A stretch of 64,000 bases of DNA from positions 4,650,001 to 4,714,000 of the forward strand of contig NZ_CP011114.1 of assembly GCF_000993825.1 (NCBI RefSeq), given 5' to 3'. Both the position numbers and the translations under genes were made by a program. A model generated the notes under the pieces. That model did no database searches. It was not told where the DNA came from and saw nothing but the letters and a program-made list of their open reading frames with translations. The DNA is from Paenibacillus durus ATCC 35681 (GTDB lineage Bacteria > Bacillota > Bacilli > Paenibacillales > Paenibacillaceae). Shown here in pieces: positions 9,117 to 18,102 of the stretch. Each line of letters starts with the position of its first letter. Positions within the stretch are counted from its first letter, which is position 1.

Positions 9117-9731
9117 ATGTTTGAAAAATATAACAAGGTGCAGCGGGCCGTTCTCGACACGACACTTAACATTATCATTCGGAAGGAATTACAGGCTACC
9201 TCAATGGCGCTAATAGCCAAGGAATCTGGCGTATCGACCGGGAATATTTATCATTACTTTCAAAGTAAAGAAGATATTGTAAACGAGTTGTACAAAGCAA
9301 TTGTCACATTCAACGGAGAGTATGTGCGCGAAGGTTTATTGCAGGGCAGAACGATTCGTGAAAAGTTCGAATTAGGTTGGAATCGGGTTGTCGACTTAGG
9401 TAAAAAATATCCACAGGGCTTTCAATTTATTGAGCAGTATTCGTTCTCGCCTTACATTTATGATGAGGTGAAGCAGGCAGCCTATACAGATGGCTGGTGC
9501 GGGCCTATGAACAAGTTGTATGAAGAAGCCATTCAGCAGAAGTTGTTTACCCCCCTGAATCCGAAGCTGATGGTGCAGATGCACTACGGGACATTAGTTT
9601 ACATTTTGAAAGCCCATCTGCAAGGGATCTTCGAATTAACCAGCGACAGCGTGCATGAAGTAATCCGCTCCTGTTGGAAGGGTGTGCAACTCGGGGATGA
9701 TAAGGTTCAGCTTAACGAAACAATCGGCTAA
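9117..9731 (+). CDS. TetR/AcrR family transcriptional regulator
   Basis: 204 residues. The N-terminal helix-turn-helix includes S-M-A-L-I-A-K-E-S-G-V-S-T-G-N-I-Y-H-Y-F-Q-S-K-E-D-I, the standard TetR recognition segment. The C-terminal helical ligand domain is divergent and its ligand unknown. GGAAAGGAAGAG precedes the start. Three copies of a GAATGAAC-type palindrome in front of this gene and of the SDR gene suggest it represses both. A terminator hairpin follows. Confidence 0.92.
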   Translation: MFEKYNKVQRAVLDTTLNIIIRKELQATSMALIAKESGVSTGNIYHYFQSKEDIVNELYKAIVTFNGEYVREGLLQGRTIREKFELGWNRVVDLGKKYPQGFQFIEQYSFSPYIYDEVKQAAYTDGWCGPMNKLYEEAIQQKLFTPLNPKLMVQMHYGTLVYILKAHLQGIFELTSDSVHEVIRSCWKGVQLGDDKVQLNETIG

Positions 9732-9737
9732 AAAATG

Positions 9738-9772
9738 CGAAAGGAGCTTGCCTCGGCAGCTCCTTCGTTGTT
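9738..9772 (+). terminator. Intrinsic terminator after tetR
   Basis: GAAAGGAGCT and AGCTCCTTCG form a stem of about 10 bp with a 9-base loop, followed by TTGTTT. It lies just after the tetR stop. Confidence 0.65.
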
Positions 9773-9844
9773 TATAATTGGGTAATCCAAAAGCCCCCTC
9801 CAATATAAGATGAACTTTAAAAAATGACATCAGGGTAAGGAGTA

Positions 9845-9975
9845 ACGAAGGGGAAGTTTGGAACTGTAGGAGCGATAGCGATCGCCTTTGTCTCCGGATT
9901 TCAACCGCGAAGATTGGTTTAAATGAAGAAATCTGGAGACAACAGCGGCCGGAAGTCCAAACGTTCCTCGTAGTT
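9845..9975. ncRNA. Structured repeat-like element of unknown function between tetR and helD
   Basis: Several nested complementary segments lie in about 130 bases without any open frame. An outer arm (ACGA..GGAA.GTTTGGA) pairs with TCCAAACGTTCCTCGT. An inner arm GTCTCCGGATTTC pairs with GAAATCTGGAGAC with one G-T exception. Between them is the palindrome GCGATCGC. The symmetry suggests a folded RNA, a palindromic repeat or a small non-autonomous mobile element. It could also end helD transcription. Confidence 0.45.
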
Positions 9976-10006
9976 GCGACTGGTATCTGATGGGAAAATC
10001 TTAAGT

Positions 10007-12433
10007 TCAGCTTATATATTGCTCTACCTCATACAAGGACGTATCCAACGCCTGAATGAATGGCGTCCAATCTCCTGTCGTATATAGCAGAAGCCGATGC
10101 ATGGCACGCGTACATGCGGTATAAAACAGCTTGCGCTCGCTCTCCCGATGATACGTCTGCGAAGAAGCGTCATAGATGAGAACGGCGTCGAATTCAACGC
10201 CCTTAGCGAGGTATACCGGGATGATCAATGTTCCCTTCTCGAAGGTGGGCGTGCTCTTCGTCACAAGCTTCAGCCCCTGGCATCCCTGAGACGTCAAGAG
10301 ATCATAAGCCTCTTTGCTTTCGGCCGCTGTCTTCGTAATGACGCCGATGGAGACGAAGCCCTCCTCCTGAAGCGCCGCGAGATGCTCAGCTATTCGCGCT
10401 GCCCGCTTCTCGCAGCTGCCCGCCTTGGAGAGAAGCGGTTTCCTGCCACTTCGTTCAAAAGGTACGATCTCCTTGGCGCCCTGCAGCAGAGACTTCGTGA
10501 ATTCCACAATCTCGCGGGTTGACCGGTAACTGCGAACCAGGCGGAACAACCTCGTGTCAGATTCCCCGTACAGCCGGATGAGCGGCGAATCTTCACCGTA
10601 CAGCTCCGTTGCCTGGGTAAAAATGGCCTGACCGAAATCGCCAAGCACCGTCATGCGGGCACGGGGAAACATTGTTTTGAGGAACTCATATTGAAACATC
10701 GAATAATCCTGACCCTCGTCCACGAATACATGGCGAATCTCCGTGTTCGTCCGAACGCCCTCGATGAGCTCTTTTAAATACAGGTACGGTGTCGCATCTT
10801 CATAAAAAAGCTCGAGCCGGCCCAGCTTCTCCTTGGTCTGTTCACAGATTTCCGGCCAGAGCGAGGGAATTTCAGCTTCATTCGTCATCTTTTTAAAAGC
10901 ATCCTCTTCTTCAAACAATTGAATGTACAGCTGAGCCATATCGATGAATAGCATCCGCTTCACGCTTCGCTTCAGCGGTTTAAACTGCTCCTTCACGATC
11001 ATCCGGCGCAGCAGCTCTTCCTCCCGCTCGGCATAGTCGAAATCCCCCTCGTCCGGTCTGCGCTTGCTGTTCAGCCTTTCGCGGATCTCTTCATACTGCT
11101 CGGCAAAATCAAACACGCCCCTCTCCTTGTGCAGTGCATGATACGCCTCAGCGTACTGATCGTTGTCGAGATAATCGAGCTCTTCCTGTACCCAGAGCGC
11201 CTCACGTTCCTTGCTTTCCAGCAAGGTCAATTCACGCAGCTGCCACTCCTTCAGCATAGCGATGCGATTGGTCATGCGAATAGAGGGATCATAGCTGTAA
11301 AATACGGATTCCATTTGCTTGGCCGTGATCAAATCGCGGTCCCGAAAGCGGATGCTTGTGAAACGCATGCCCTGCTGCTCCAGCCACTGCGCATAATTCC
11401 GGAGAGCTTGCAGAAAATCTGCCGATGCCTTGTACTCAATCCCTTTTAGCCGGGCCTCATACCCATGGCTTGATGCTTCTGTCAGCACATATTCGATTTG
11501 GTCAAAAGGGTCCTCTATACGGAACGTCCCGCCAAGCCAGTGGTCCAGATATTCCTGAAAGGTCGTCTGCTGCATGTTTTCTTCACCGAGCTCGGGAAGA
11601 ACGGTCGATACATAGCTGTTAAACATCGGATTAGGCGAAAAAAGAACGATTTGATCCGCCTTGAGCCGCTCGCGGTGTGTATAAAGTAAATACGCCACCC
11701 GCTGAAGCGCTGCCGAGGTTTTCCCGCTGCCGGCCGCCCCCTGCACGATAAGCATCCGGCTTGTGTCATCGCGGATAATGGCGTTTTGCTCCTTCTGGAT
11801 CGTCGCGACGATGCTCTTCATCTGATTGTCCGCACCCTTACCGAGCACCTGCTGCAGCAATTCGTCGCCGATCGTTACGCTCGTGTCGAACACGTTCTGC
11901 AGCTCCCCATCGCGGATCTGATACTGCCGTTTCAGCTTCATCGTGCCCGAGATAGTTCCACCTGGCGTGTCATATCCGGCCGCTCCCGGGGAATAATCGT
12001 AGTACATGCTTGCGATCGGAGTACGCCAGTCATAAACCAGGAAATTCATGCCGTCTGAATCGACGAAGGATGACACCCCGATATAAACCTGCTCGCTGAA
12101 GCTCAAGCCATCCTCATGGAAAACGATGCGCCCAAAGTAGGGAGATGACAGCAGCCGTTTCATGTTGTTCCATTGCTGCACGCGCTGCTTGTGGCTTCGC
12201 TCCCGTTCAGACAATAACGCTTCTTGCTGCCTGATACTGTAGAAGGTTTCTTCAAAATCTTCGTCCGTGCTCGTGTTGACGGTAACTTCCTGCCAAAATT
12301 GTTTGCGGATGTCCGCCACCTGACTATGCAGCCCGGCAACCTCCGGCTCCAGTTCGGATATTCTCGCTTGCAGCTTTTCCGTAACCAGATCTAGCCGCTG
12401 CTGCTCTTGCTTCCAATCCTCCGCGCTTATCAT
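10007..12433 (-). CDS. helD: RNA polymerase recycling motor ATPase HelD (UvrD-like superfamily 1)
   Basis: 808 residues, usual for Bacillota HelD, which removes stalled RNA polymerase from nucleic acid. The N-terminus (1-90) is a coiled-coil-prone helical arm, as in HelD where it enters the polymerase channel. Walker A G-A-A-G-S-G-K-T is near residue 234. The second half has H-V-F-V-D-E-G-Q-D-Y-S (Walker B), G-D-F-G-Q-A-I-F, S-Y-R-S-T-R-E-I and a final T-A-C-T-R-A-M-H helicase motif. The start ATG is directly preceded by AGGAAG, close for a ribosome site, so the exact start is less certain. Confidence 0.93.
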   Translation of the reverse strand: MISAEDWKQEQQRLDLVTEKLQARISELEPEVAGLHSQVADIRKQFWQEVTVNTSTDEDFEETFYSIRQQEALLSERERSHKQRVQQWNNMKRLLSSPYFGRIVFHEDGLSFSEQVYIGVSSFVDSDGMNFLVYDWRTPIASMYYDYSPGAAGYDTPGGTISGTMKLKRQYQIRDGELQNVFDTSVTIGDELLQQVLGKGADNQMKSIVATIQKEQNAIIRDDTSRMLIVQGAAGSGKTSAALQRVAYLLYTHRERLKADQIVLFSPNPMFNSYVSTVLPELGEENMQQTTFQEYLDHWLGGTFRIEDPFDQIEYVLTEASSHGYEARLKGIEYKASADFLQALRNYAQWLEQQGMRFTSIRFRDRDLITAKQMESVFYSYDPSIRMTNRIAMLKEWQLRELTLLESKEREALWVQEELDYLDNDQYAEAYHALHKERGVFDFAEQYEEIRERLNSKRRPDEGDFDYAEREEELLRRMIVKEQFKPLKRSVKRMLFIDMAQLYIQLFEEEDAFKKMTNEAEIPSLWPEICEQTKEKLGRLELFYEDATPYLYLKELIEGVRTNTEIRHVFVDEGQDYSMFQYEFLKTMFPRARMTVLGDFGQAIFTQATELYGEDSPLIRLYGESDTRLFRLVRSYRSTREIVEFTKSLLQGAKEIVPFERSGRKPLLSKAGSCEKRAARIAEHLAALQEEGFVSIGVITKTAAESKEAYDLLTSQGCQGLKLVTKSTPTFEKGTLIIPVYLAKGVEFDAVLIYDASSQTYHRESERKLFYTACTRAMHRLLLYTTGDWTPFIQALDTSLYEVEQYIS

Positions 12434-12478
12434 CTTCCTGCATGCACTCCTTCATTCGAATTTGAAGAAAAAGAAAGT

Positions 12479-12645
12479 TTGACAAACCGTAATGTCGTGT
12501 GGTAAGGTTAAAGTGTAAATAAGATGGGATTACTATTTGGTTTTTTAAATAACATCAGTAGTTCTTCAATCATAGCATAGTGCTTCTTTGTGCGCAAACT
12601 TTATTTATGCATAGTTGAACCCCCGGCGGGATGCCGGGGGTTTTT
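12479..12645 (+). ncRNA. Candidate small RNA with its own promoter and terminator
   Basis: TTGACA (12479-12484) and TAAGGT (12503-12508), 18 bases apart, are followed about 110 bases later by a textbook terminator, ACCCCCGGC / GCCGGGGGT with TTTTT (12619-12646). Only an 18-codon open frame (ATG at 12524) without a ribosome site lies between. The predicted transcript is about 130 bases, divergent from helD. It may be a regulatory RNA or a helD-linked leader. Confidence 0.5.
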
Positions 12646-12646
12646 G
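12619..12646 (+). terminator. Strong intrinsic terminator
   Basis: Nine perfect base pairs, ACCCCCGGC with GCCGGGGGT, around a 5-base loop, followed by TTTTTG. No protein gene on this strand ends here, which supports the small RNA proposed just upstream. Confidence 0.85.
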
Positions 12647-12672
12647 ATTTAATCACGTGGAAACTTTATCGG

Positions 12673-12701
12673 TTGACATTTTATGGAGGATACTGTATAA
12701 A
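12673..12701 (+). promoter_or_regulatory. Sigma-A-type promoter of the 79-residue gene
   Basis: TTGACA (12673-12678) and TATAAA (12696-12701) are separated by exactly 17 bases and lie about 40 bases before the start codon. Confidence 0.75.
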
Positions 12702-12739
12702 TTCAAAGCCAATACGAAAGACAGAAAAGGAGGATCAGC

Positions 12740-12979
12740 ATGCTCAGAGTGATCAAAGTCAGATTTACGCTCTTTTACGGTGAAGCGCCTGAAGCAAAAT
12801 GTTACGGGTACATGGAGTTGAATCAGGATGGCAATATGATCGCGCTCTACAATAGGTACGGTGAGGAAATAAACATGTATGGCGGACATGAATTTGTTAG
12901 GGTACGGACACTTGGCAAATTTGATGACGCAGACCGTGATAATTTCTATTCCTTGTTAGAAAGTGATGGTGTAGGATAA
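12740..12979 (+). CDS. Small hypothetical protein (79 residues)
   Basis: Not recognised. The protein is soluble and acidic at its end, with alternating hydrophobic and charged residues in the first 50 positions (R-F-T-L-F-Y-G, G-Y-M-E-L-N-Q-D-G-N-M-I-A-L-Y) that suggest a small beta-sheet fold. It has a perfect AAAGGAGG ribosome site and a consensus promoter, so it is probably real and well expressed. No partner gene is apparent; the AraC remnant starts just after it. Confidence 0.7.
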   Translation: MLRVIKVRFTLFYGEAPEAKCYGYMELNQDGNMIALYNRYGEEINMYGGHEFVRVRTLGKFDDADRDNFYSLLESDGVG

Positions 12980-13020
12980 TCTGCATGATAGGCTGACGAT
13001 TCCGGTGCCAAGGCACTACG

Positions 13021-13752
13021 AAAAGTCTTTCAGAATACATTCGGCGCAGACGGCTTACCCTTCCCGCATTTGAACTGCAACAAAGCGGTGCAAAGGTCAT
13101 CGACATCGCTTTGAAGTATGGTTACGAATCGCCCGAGGCATTCTCCAGAGCATTCAAAAAAATGCATAGTGAGATGCCAATGTCAGCGCGCAACAAAGGC
13201 GTGTCACTAAAAGCCTATCCTCGGCTATCCTTTCATATTTCGATTCGAGGAGATGTGGAAATGAACTACAAAATCGAGGAAAAACAAGCCTTTGAAATGT
13301 TCGGTGTTTCGACTCTGGTCAATGCCGATGACGAGAATCCGTTTATTGAAATACCTGCTTTTTGGACCAGATGTATCTCCGATGGAACTGTTAATCGTAT
13401 TCGTACCGTTGCAGGACTAGGAGATACTTCCCAGATCCACGGGGTATTATACAACAAAAAGCAAGAAAATTTATCCTACATGATCGGTTATTTCTTACCC
13501 CAGAGCGGCTTGCCGGATGGGTTCGAGAAGCTTCAGATCCCCCCACAAACTTACGCAATATTCTCAACCGGTCTTTACGCCGACGGACAGAGCAATATTC
13601 AAGATTTTTGGAAGCGTATTTGGGGAGAATGGTTTCCGAGCTCTAATTATGAATCCGCAAACGGTCCCGAGTTGGAAATGACTTACGATCGCGGTAACAA
13701 CATGTATGAAATGGAAATTTGGATTCCTGTCGTTAAAAAGTTCGGATCTTAG
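13021..13752 (+). pseudogene. AraC-family regulator with effector-binding domain, 5' end missing
   Basis: The frame encodes S-E-Y-I-R-R-R-R-L-T-L followed by the second AraC helix-turn-helix (V-I-D-I-A-L-K-Y-G-Y-E-S-P-E-A-F-S-R-A-F-K-K-M-H), then a GyrI-like effector-binding domain (M-N-Y-K-I-E-E-K-Q-A-F to the end). Intact relatives start about 40 residues earlier with the first HTH helix; here a stop lies at 12994 and no start codon or ribosome site precedes the conserved part. A TTG at 13111 could start a shortened protein lacking half of the DNA-binding domain. The AT/GC character resembles its neighbours, so this is probably decay in place. Confidence 0.75.
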
Positions 13753-13756
13753 TACA

Positions 13757-13794
13757 GAGAGCAGCACTAGTGACTACCACTATGAGCTGCTCTC
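13757..13794 (+). terminator. Hairpin terminator after the AraC remnant
   Basis: AGAGAGCAGC pairs with GCTGCTCTCT across an 18-base loop immediately after the stop codon, followed by a short T-rich stretch. Confidence 0.6.
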
Positions 13795-13816
13795 TTCATG
13801 AAAATCCAGGTAAAAC

Positions 13817-13862
13817 TTGCCGTTACTTATGCTACGGTTCTCCTTGTTGTCTGTAACGGCAA
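13817..13862. repeat. att-like site 1 (leftmost)
   Basis: TTGCCGTTAC and GTAACGGCAA form perfect 10-base arms around the core TACTTATGCTACGGTTC, which resembles the rlmH 3' end. An additional hairpin (GGCCATCC / GGATGGCC) follows at 13873-13892. Confidence 0.6.
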
Positions 13863-13924
13863 ATTTATTAGAGGCCATCCGGATGGATGGCCCGTTCAAA
13901 GATTCACCTAAAATCTTGGTTCAT

Positions 13925-14910
13925 TTATAAATAATCTGTAAGAATCTGAAGGGCACTCTGCGTATTAAACTCCATGATTTGTTTAACTAATTCTGCGTCT
14001 GGATATCCTCTTTGAAGCAACCGGTGGGGACCAGCACTGTAGGAAATATGATGATACAACTTATAGAAAGCCATCCTATGAGGGTCCAGCTGAGTATGCT
14101 TCAAGTAACGCCTGTAGTTGTCGAACCGGAACTCCATGAAGCTGTGCTCGTATTCAGGATCGAAAAACAAGGCACCTTCGATATCGATCAACCACGGACG
14201 CAACTGATTATCCACCAGAACATGGTTCGGTCCCAGCTCCGCATGGATGAAGCTGTAACACGATCTTGTTACAATTTTTGCAGCTAAATCTTCTATTACT
14301 TGAACAAACTTGCCGTGATGATTCTGAAATTCCGAAATATTAGCGGACAAATACTCCAGCTGCCGGTAAGCATTTGTCAACATGGGTAAATGACACCCGG
14401 AAGGCTCTTCCGGTATCGGTTCATCTAGTTTTCCCCAATGCGCCCTAGTTTGTTGATGCATTCTGTTCAGCATCCCGGAAAGAGGTTCGAATACTTGATC
14501 TTGAGTCGCGAGATCGGCTTGAAAGAAATCCGAGGCTTCCCTCCCTTCGATGTACTCGACAAATGCGAAATCCACCTCACCTTTGAGGTCTCCCGGTTCA
14601 AAGTGATAGAGCTCCGGTGTACGAATTTGAAGCTTCCTCAGAAAGGCGTTAACCATTTGAAATTGTCGTCCTCCGAAACCGGAAATGGGCTCAGGTTGTT
14701 CCTCCTGCTCCAGTTCTTCGCGAAAGTAGTCAACCGTACATCCCAAACATACAGAATAAAGCGAAAACCATTCGAACAACAAACCGAATAAACGACTTTC
14801 TGCGCTCCGCCGCGCAGTTGCACTGCCTCTTCCGGATGATAACCCCTTCCAAAAATTCTTTCCACCCAAACCCCGAGTTTTCCCTGTAATAAATGACTCC
14901 ATCCGTCCAT
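13925..14910 (-). pseudogene. Aminoglycoside phosphotransferase (APH) family protein, frameshifted
   Basis: The larger frame (to 14902) shows a kinase-like C-terminal lobe: F-I-H-A-E-L-G-P-N-H-V-L-V-D (catalytic loop, with E where APH enzymes often have D) and W-L-I-D-I-E-G-A (metal-binding D). Its first about 55 residues are nonsense. The expected N-terminus, starting M-D-G-W-S-H and running to F-I-L-Y-V-W-D-V, is in another frame from 14910 down to about 14735. Joining the two near 14727-14740 gives a continuous protein of about 328 residues. Either a real frameshift or a sequencing error. Small-molecule substrate unknown; resistance is not implied. Confidence 0.75.
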
Positions 14911-15034
14911 ATTCCGCTCTCCTTCTATTGAATTATTGCATGATCAATATAAGTGATTTGGAAAAAAAAGTATAGACTGTTTCTTGGCGATTTGTTATGA
15001 TGTTGAATAAGGTCTTTGCAAAAATAGCCATATG

Positions 15035-15068
15035 AAAAGCCCAAGGAATTTGATTCCTGGGGCTTTTT
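15035..15068. terminator. Intrinsic terminator hairpin
   Basis: AAAAGCCCAAGGAAT pairs with ATTCCTGGGGCTTTT (one mismatch) around a 3-base loop, with TTTTT on the plus strand and A-rich sequence before it, so it may work in both directions. Confidence 0.6.
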
Positions 15069-15069
15069 A

Positions 15070-15227
15070 GTATCACAAACGAAGTATTTAGAATAAAACC
15101 GAAAGCTCCAGGCAAAGATCAATTAACCCTCGTTTCATCCAATCAGCTATTTGATCAGCCGTTCCCTCACCTATCAGGAGCTCGTATGCTTCCCCATTTA
15201 TTAAGTCAACACAAACTACGTTTTCTC
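15070..15227 (-). pseudogene. Fused remnants of a second copy of the ABC permease/ATPase cassette
   Basis: 15070-15118 is close to 18634-18683 in the ABC permease gene (protein G-A-x-G-F-x-x-N-T-S-F-V-I-L). 15119-15227 is close to 18880-18995 in the ATPase gene (protein around D-Q-I-A-D-W-M-K-R-G). The two pieces are joined directly with everything between deleted. Confidence 0.7.
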
Positions 15228-15438
15228 GACTCACCACCACTTCAAATATATTCGTCCAACTTTAAACTGCCATCGGCATATAAATCGCCCTCTCAAAATG
15301 AGTGCAAAAAAGCCGCCATAGCTTTGGCGGCAGTGGTTGGTATGGTTATACCGATTATAAAATTGAGAAATCCACGCGGACAAGATATATAATCAGATTC
15401 TAGGGAAACAGATTTAATCCAAAGTACTTCAACTTTGA

Positions 15439-15484
15439 ATACATCGCCATGGGGCCTGTACGCCCTTGCGATGTATTTTTTATT
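15439..15484 (+). terminator. Terminator-like hairpin without an upstream gene
   Basis: ATACATCGC pairs with GCGATGTAT, with an inner GGGC / GCCC stem in the loop, followed by TTTTTTATT. It lies on the plus strand just beyond the 3' end of the minus-strand secA2 gene. Confidence 0.5.
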
Positions 15485-15591
15485 GCCGAAGTCAACACGG
15501 AGTCAACGCTTCGCTTCAACATTTTCAGCGCAGGATGAATCGAGCGTTCGCTCGTATTCGTCCCGATCATCCTTGAAAAAGCTACGCTGCA

Positions 15592-17868
15592 TCAATATTT
15601 TGACAGTCTGAATATCGGCCTCATAATCATGCGAATCCAATAAGCAAATACAGTCGTTCCGGTCCATGAGCTGCGCTTATTCTGGATATATTGATCACTG
15701 ATAATATAAGTCCGAGTGGAGGCAGGGCTCTTCAAACCGAGCTTTTCCCACTCTGCCGGATCATTCGAACCTCCGAGCCTTTCAAGCATATTTTCCGACG
15801 CACTATTTACTTTAGAAGGAATTTGCTCGTAGGCTTCGGTGATTTGCGCATGAAATTCGTCGATCGGATTGCGGCTGGCAAGGCTCTCCAAGTGGATGCT
15901 TTCGCGAAGGTAAGAAATGTACGCCAGATGTTCAGCCCAGAACTCGTCGATATAAAAAAGCCGGACCCGCTGCTCTGAAGGACTCATCGGCTTCTCGCCT
16001 TTCAAAATTCGGAGCCGCTCCTCGTATAGAAGCCGCCTCTGATCCTCCACCATATCCGAATAACAGTTCAGTTCCTTGTGGATATCGAAGTTTTGGCCCA
16101 TAACAATATGCTGAATACTTATGATCTTGCTGCTGAGTACCGGCTCTTCAAGAGCCTCATCCTGCCTGGGAGCGCGAACCGCTTTATAAATGCCGAAGCG
16201 AAGCAGCAGCTCGTCCTCCAAGCTTACATAAAAAACGGAAGCTCCCGGGTCGCCTTGGCGGCCGGAACGCCCACGCAACTGGTCGTCGATCCGCACGCTT
16301 TCGTTCACATGGGTGCCAATCACGTATAACCCGCCCAACTTGGCGACTACCTCTGCTTGCGCGGGGTCGCCGCCGCCGAGCCGGATGTCAACGCCGCGTC
16401 CCGCCATATTTGTAGACACCGTCACGGCGCCGGTTTCTCCCGCTTTGGAGATGGTGTCGGCTTCTTCCGCGTCGTTCTTCGCATTCAGAACATGGCAAGG
16501 CACGCCGGCAGCCGCCAGCGCCTCCGCCAGCAGGGCAGATTCTTCGACGCTTGACGTACCAATGAGAATGGGACGTCCCGTCCTATGGACGGATGAGATT
16601 TCATGTACGAGCGCTTTAAGCTTGGCTTCTTTATGAGTATAAATCCGGTGCGGATAGTCGATCCGAATGTTTGGCCGGTTCGGCGGAATTTGCACGACCT
16701 GCAGCGCATAAATGTCTTCGAAGTCCATTGCGGAAGCATATGCGGTAGCCGTCATTCCGCAAATCTGCGGATACAGGCTGATGAAGTGTTGAATGGTGAT
16801 CGTCCCGAGAATTTTCCCGCCGGCAATGGAGTGCAGCCCTTCTTTGGCCGTAAGCGCGGCTTGCAGCCCGTCCGGCAAATACCGGTTCTCCGCTACGCGG
16901 CCGGTATATTCTTCGATCAGCTCGATTTTGCCGTTCCGGACGATGTAATCGACTTCTTTCTTTAATAACGATTCCGCATGCAGCGCGCAATTTAATGACG
17001 TCAGCAAGTGACCGTTATGGCTATCGTACAAATTGCCGCATCCCAGCAGCGATTCCGCTTTCGCAGCGCCTGCTTCATTTAAGTAAACGTTCCGCTGAAA
17101 CTCGTCGAAGTCGTAATGCTCTGCTTGCTTGAGCTGCCGAGCCACTTCTGCGAAACGAAAGTCGTCGCTCCTGGAAGAGGCCGAATCGCCGCTGATGACT
17201 AGCGGCACCCGCGCTTCGTCGAGAAGCAGCGAATCCGCTTCGTCGACGATAACGTAGTGGAAGGGGCGATGCACGGTATCGGCTTCGCTTAGTGCGATTG
17301 TGTCGCGCAAGTAATCGAATCCCGCTTCTTTGGCCGTAACATAGGTTATATCCTTGGCGTATGCTTCCCGTTTCTCGGACAGGCTCATGCCGGCTTGAAC
17401 CGAGTTTACCGTTAACCCGAGGAAACGATAGATCGGGCCCATCCACTCCGCATCCCGCTTGGCCAAATAATCGTTAAAAGTCAGCACATGAACGCCTTTG
17501 CCGGTCAGTGCATTTAGATATGCAGGCATAACAGCAGAGAGTGTTTTTCCTTCACCGGTATGCTGCTCGATCAAATATCGCTCGTGCAGAGCGATGGCAG
17601 CCATAATCTGGACATCGTAAGGCTGTAATCCGAGCTTTCGCTTCGCTGCTTCGCAGACTAACGCATAAGCATCGACAAGCAGCTCATCTAAAGGCTTGCC
17701 CGATTTCGCTTTTTCTTGCAGCCGGAGGGATTCCGCTTGAAGCTGCCCATCGTCCCAAGCATGCAAATTCCGGTTCCTGATGAGCTCCGCTTTGTCCCGA
17801 TAGAACTTCAGCTTATTCTGGGTATCGCGGTCTTTGAATTTTTGCATCAACTTGACAGCTAAATTCAT
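15592..17868 (-). CDS. secA2: Accessory preprotein translocase ATPase SecA2
   Basis: 758 residues, shorter than housekeeping SecA (about 840) and without the C-terminal cysteine-rich zinc tail. G-E-G-K-T (Walker A) is near residue 105, V-D-E-A-D near 208, and the T-N-M-A-G-R-G-V-D-I-R-L-G and G-R-S-G-R-Q-G-D-P-G segments of the second RecA domain are intact. The protein drives export of a subset of proteins through the Sec channel. No secY2, asp genes or glycosylated adhesin are nearby, so it would work with the normal SecYEG. It lies in the rlmH-linked accessory region, not at a usual secA position. Confidence 0.9.
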   Translation of the reverse strand: MNLAVKLMQKFKDRDTQNKLKFYRDKAELIRNRNLHAWDDGQLQAESLRLQEKAKSGKPLDELLVDAYALVCEAAKRKLGLQPYDVQIMAAIALHERYLIEQHTGEGKTLSAVMPAYLNALTGKGVHVLTFNDYLAKRDAEWMGPIYRFLGLTVNSVQAGMSLSEKREAYAKDITYVTAKEAGFDYLRDTIALSEADTVHRPFHYVIVDEADSLLLDEARVPLVISGDSASSRSDDFRFAEVARQLKQAEHYDFDEFQRNVYLNEAGAAKAESLLGCGNLYDSHNGHLLTSLNCALHAESLLKKEVDYIVRNGKIELIEEYTGRVAENRYLPDGLQAALTAKEGLHSIAGGKILGTITIQHFISLYPQICGMTATAYASAMDFEDIYALQVVQIPPNRPNIRIDYPHRIYTHKEAKLKALVHEISSVHRTGRPILIGTSSVEESALLAEALAAAGVPCHVLNAKNDAEEADTISKAGETGAVTVSTNMAGRGVDIRLGGGDPAQAEVVAKLGGLYVIGTHVNESVRIDDQLRGRSGRQGDPGASVFYVSLEDELLLRFGIYKAVRAPRQDEALEEPVLSSKIISIQHIVMGQNFDIHKELNCYSDMVEDQRRLLYEERLRILKGEKPMSPSEQRVRLFYIDEFWAEHLAYISYLRESIHLESLASRNPIDEFHAQITEAYEQIPSKVNSASENMLERLGGSNDPAEWEKLGLKSPASTRTYIISDQYIQNKRSSWTGTTVFAYWIRMIMRPIFRLSKY

Positions 17869-18102
17869 CGGAATTTGATTCCTCCTCAGTAGAAATACGC
17901 GATTCTATAATGGCTAAAGTATAATCAAACTCTATAAAAATAGAAAAGATCGGATAATCCACATAAGGAGAACAGTTAAATCTCCAATGCCTCGGACACA
18001 GGCTTATTCAATTATTGTTGGGTAAACTGTGTAACAATCTAAGATACGGAGACGAGTTACTCAACGGACAACCGACTGGTGGTTTTTTTGTAAAATTTTT
18101 TT

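Larger units (their letters stand above)
14911..15591. other. Gene-free stretch with hairpins and ABC-transporter debris
   Basis: No intact gene. It contains a terminator hairpin at 15035-15068, fragments of a second ABC cassette at 15070-15227, a small hairpin GCCGCC / GGCGGC at 15312-15331, and a terminator-like hairpin at 15439-15484 (ATACATCGC / GCGATGTAT followed by TTTTTT on the plus strand). The latter ends no visible plus-strand gene. Confidence 0.5.

Noticed and set aside
12524..12580. 18-codon hydrophobic open frame in the candidate small RNA
   Set aside because: No ribosome binding site and too short to support as a peptide; could be chance.
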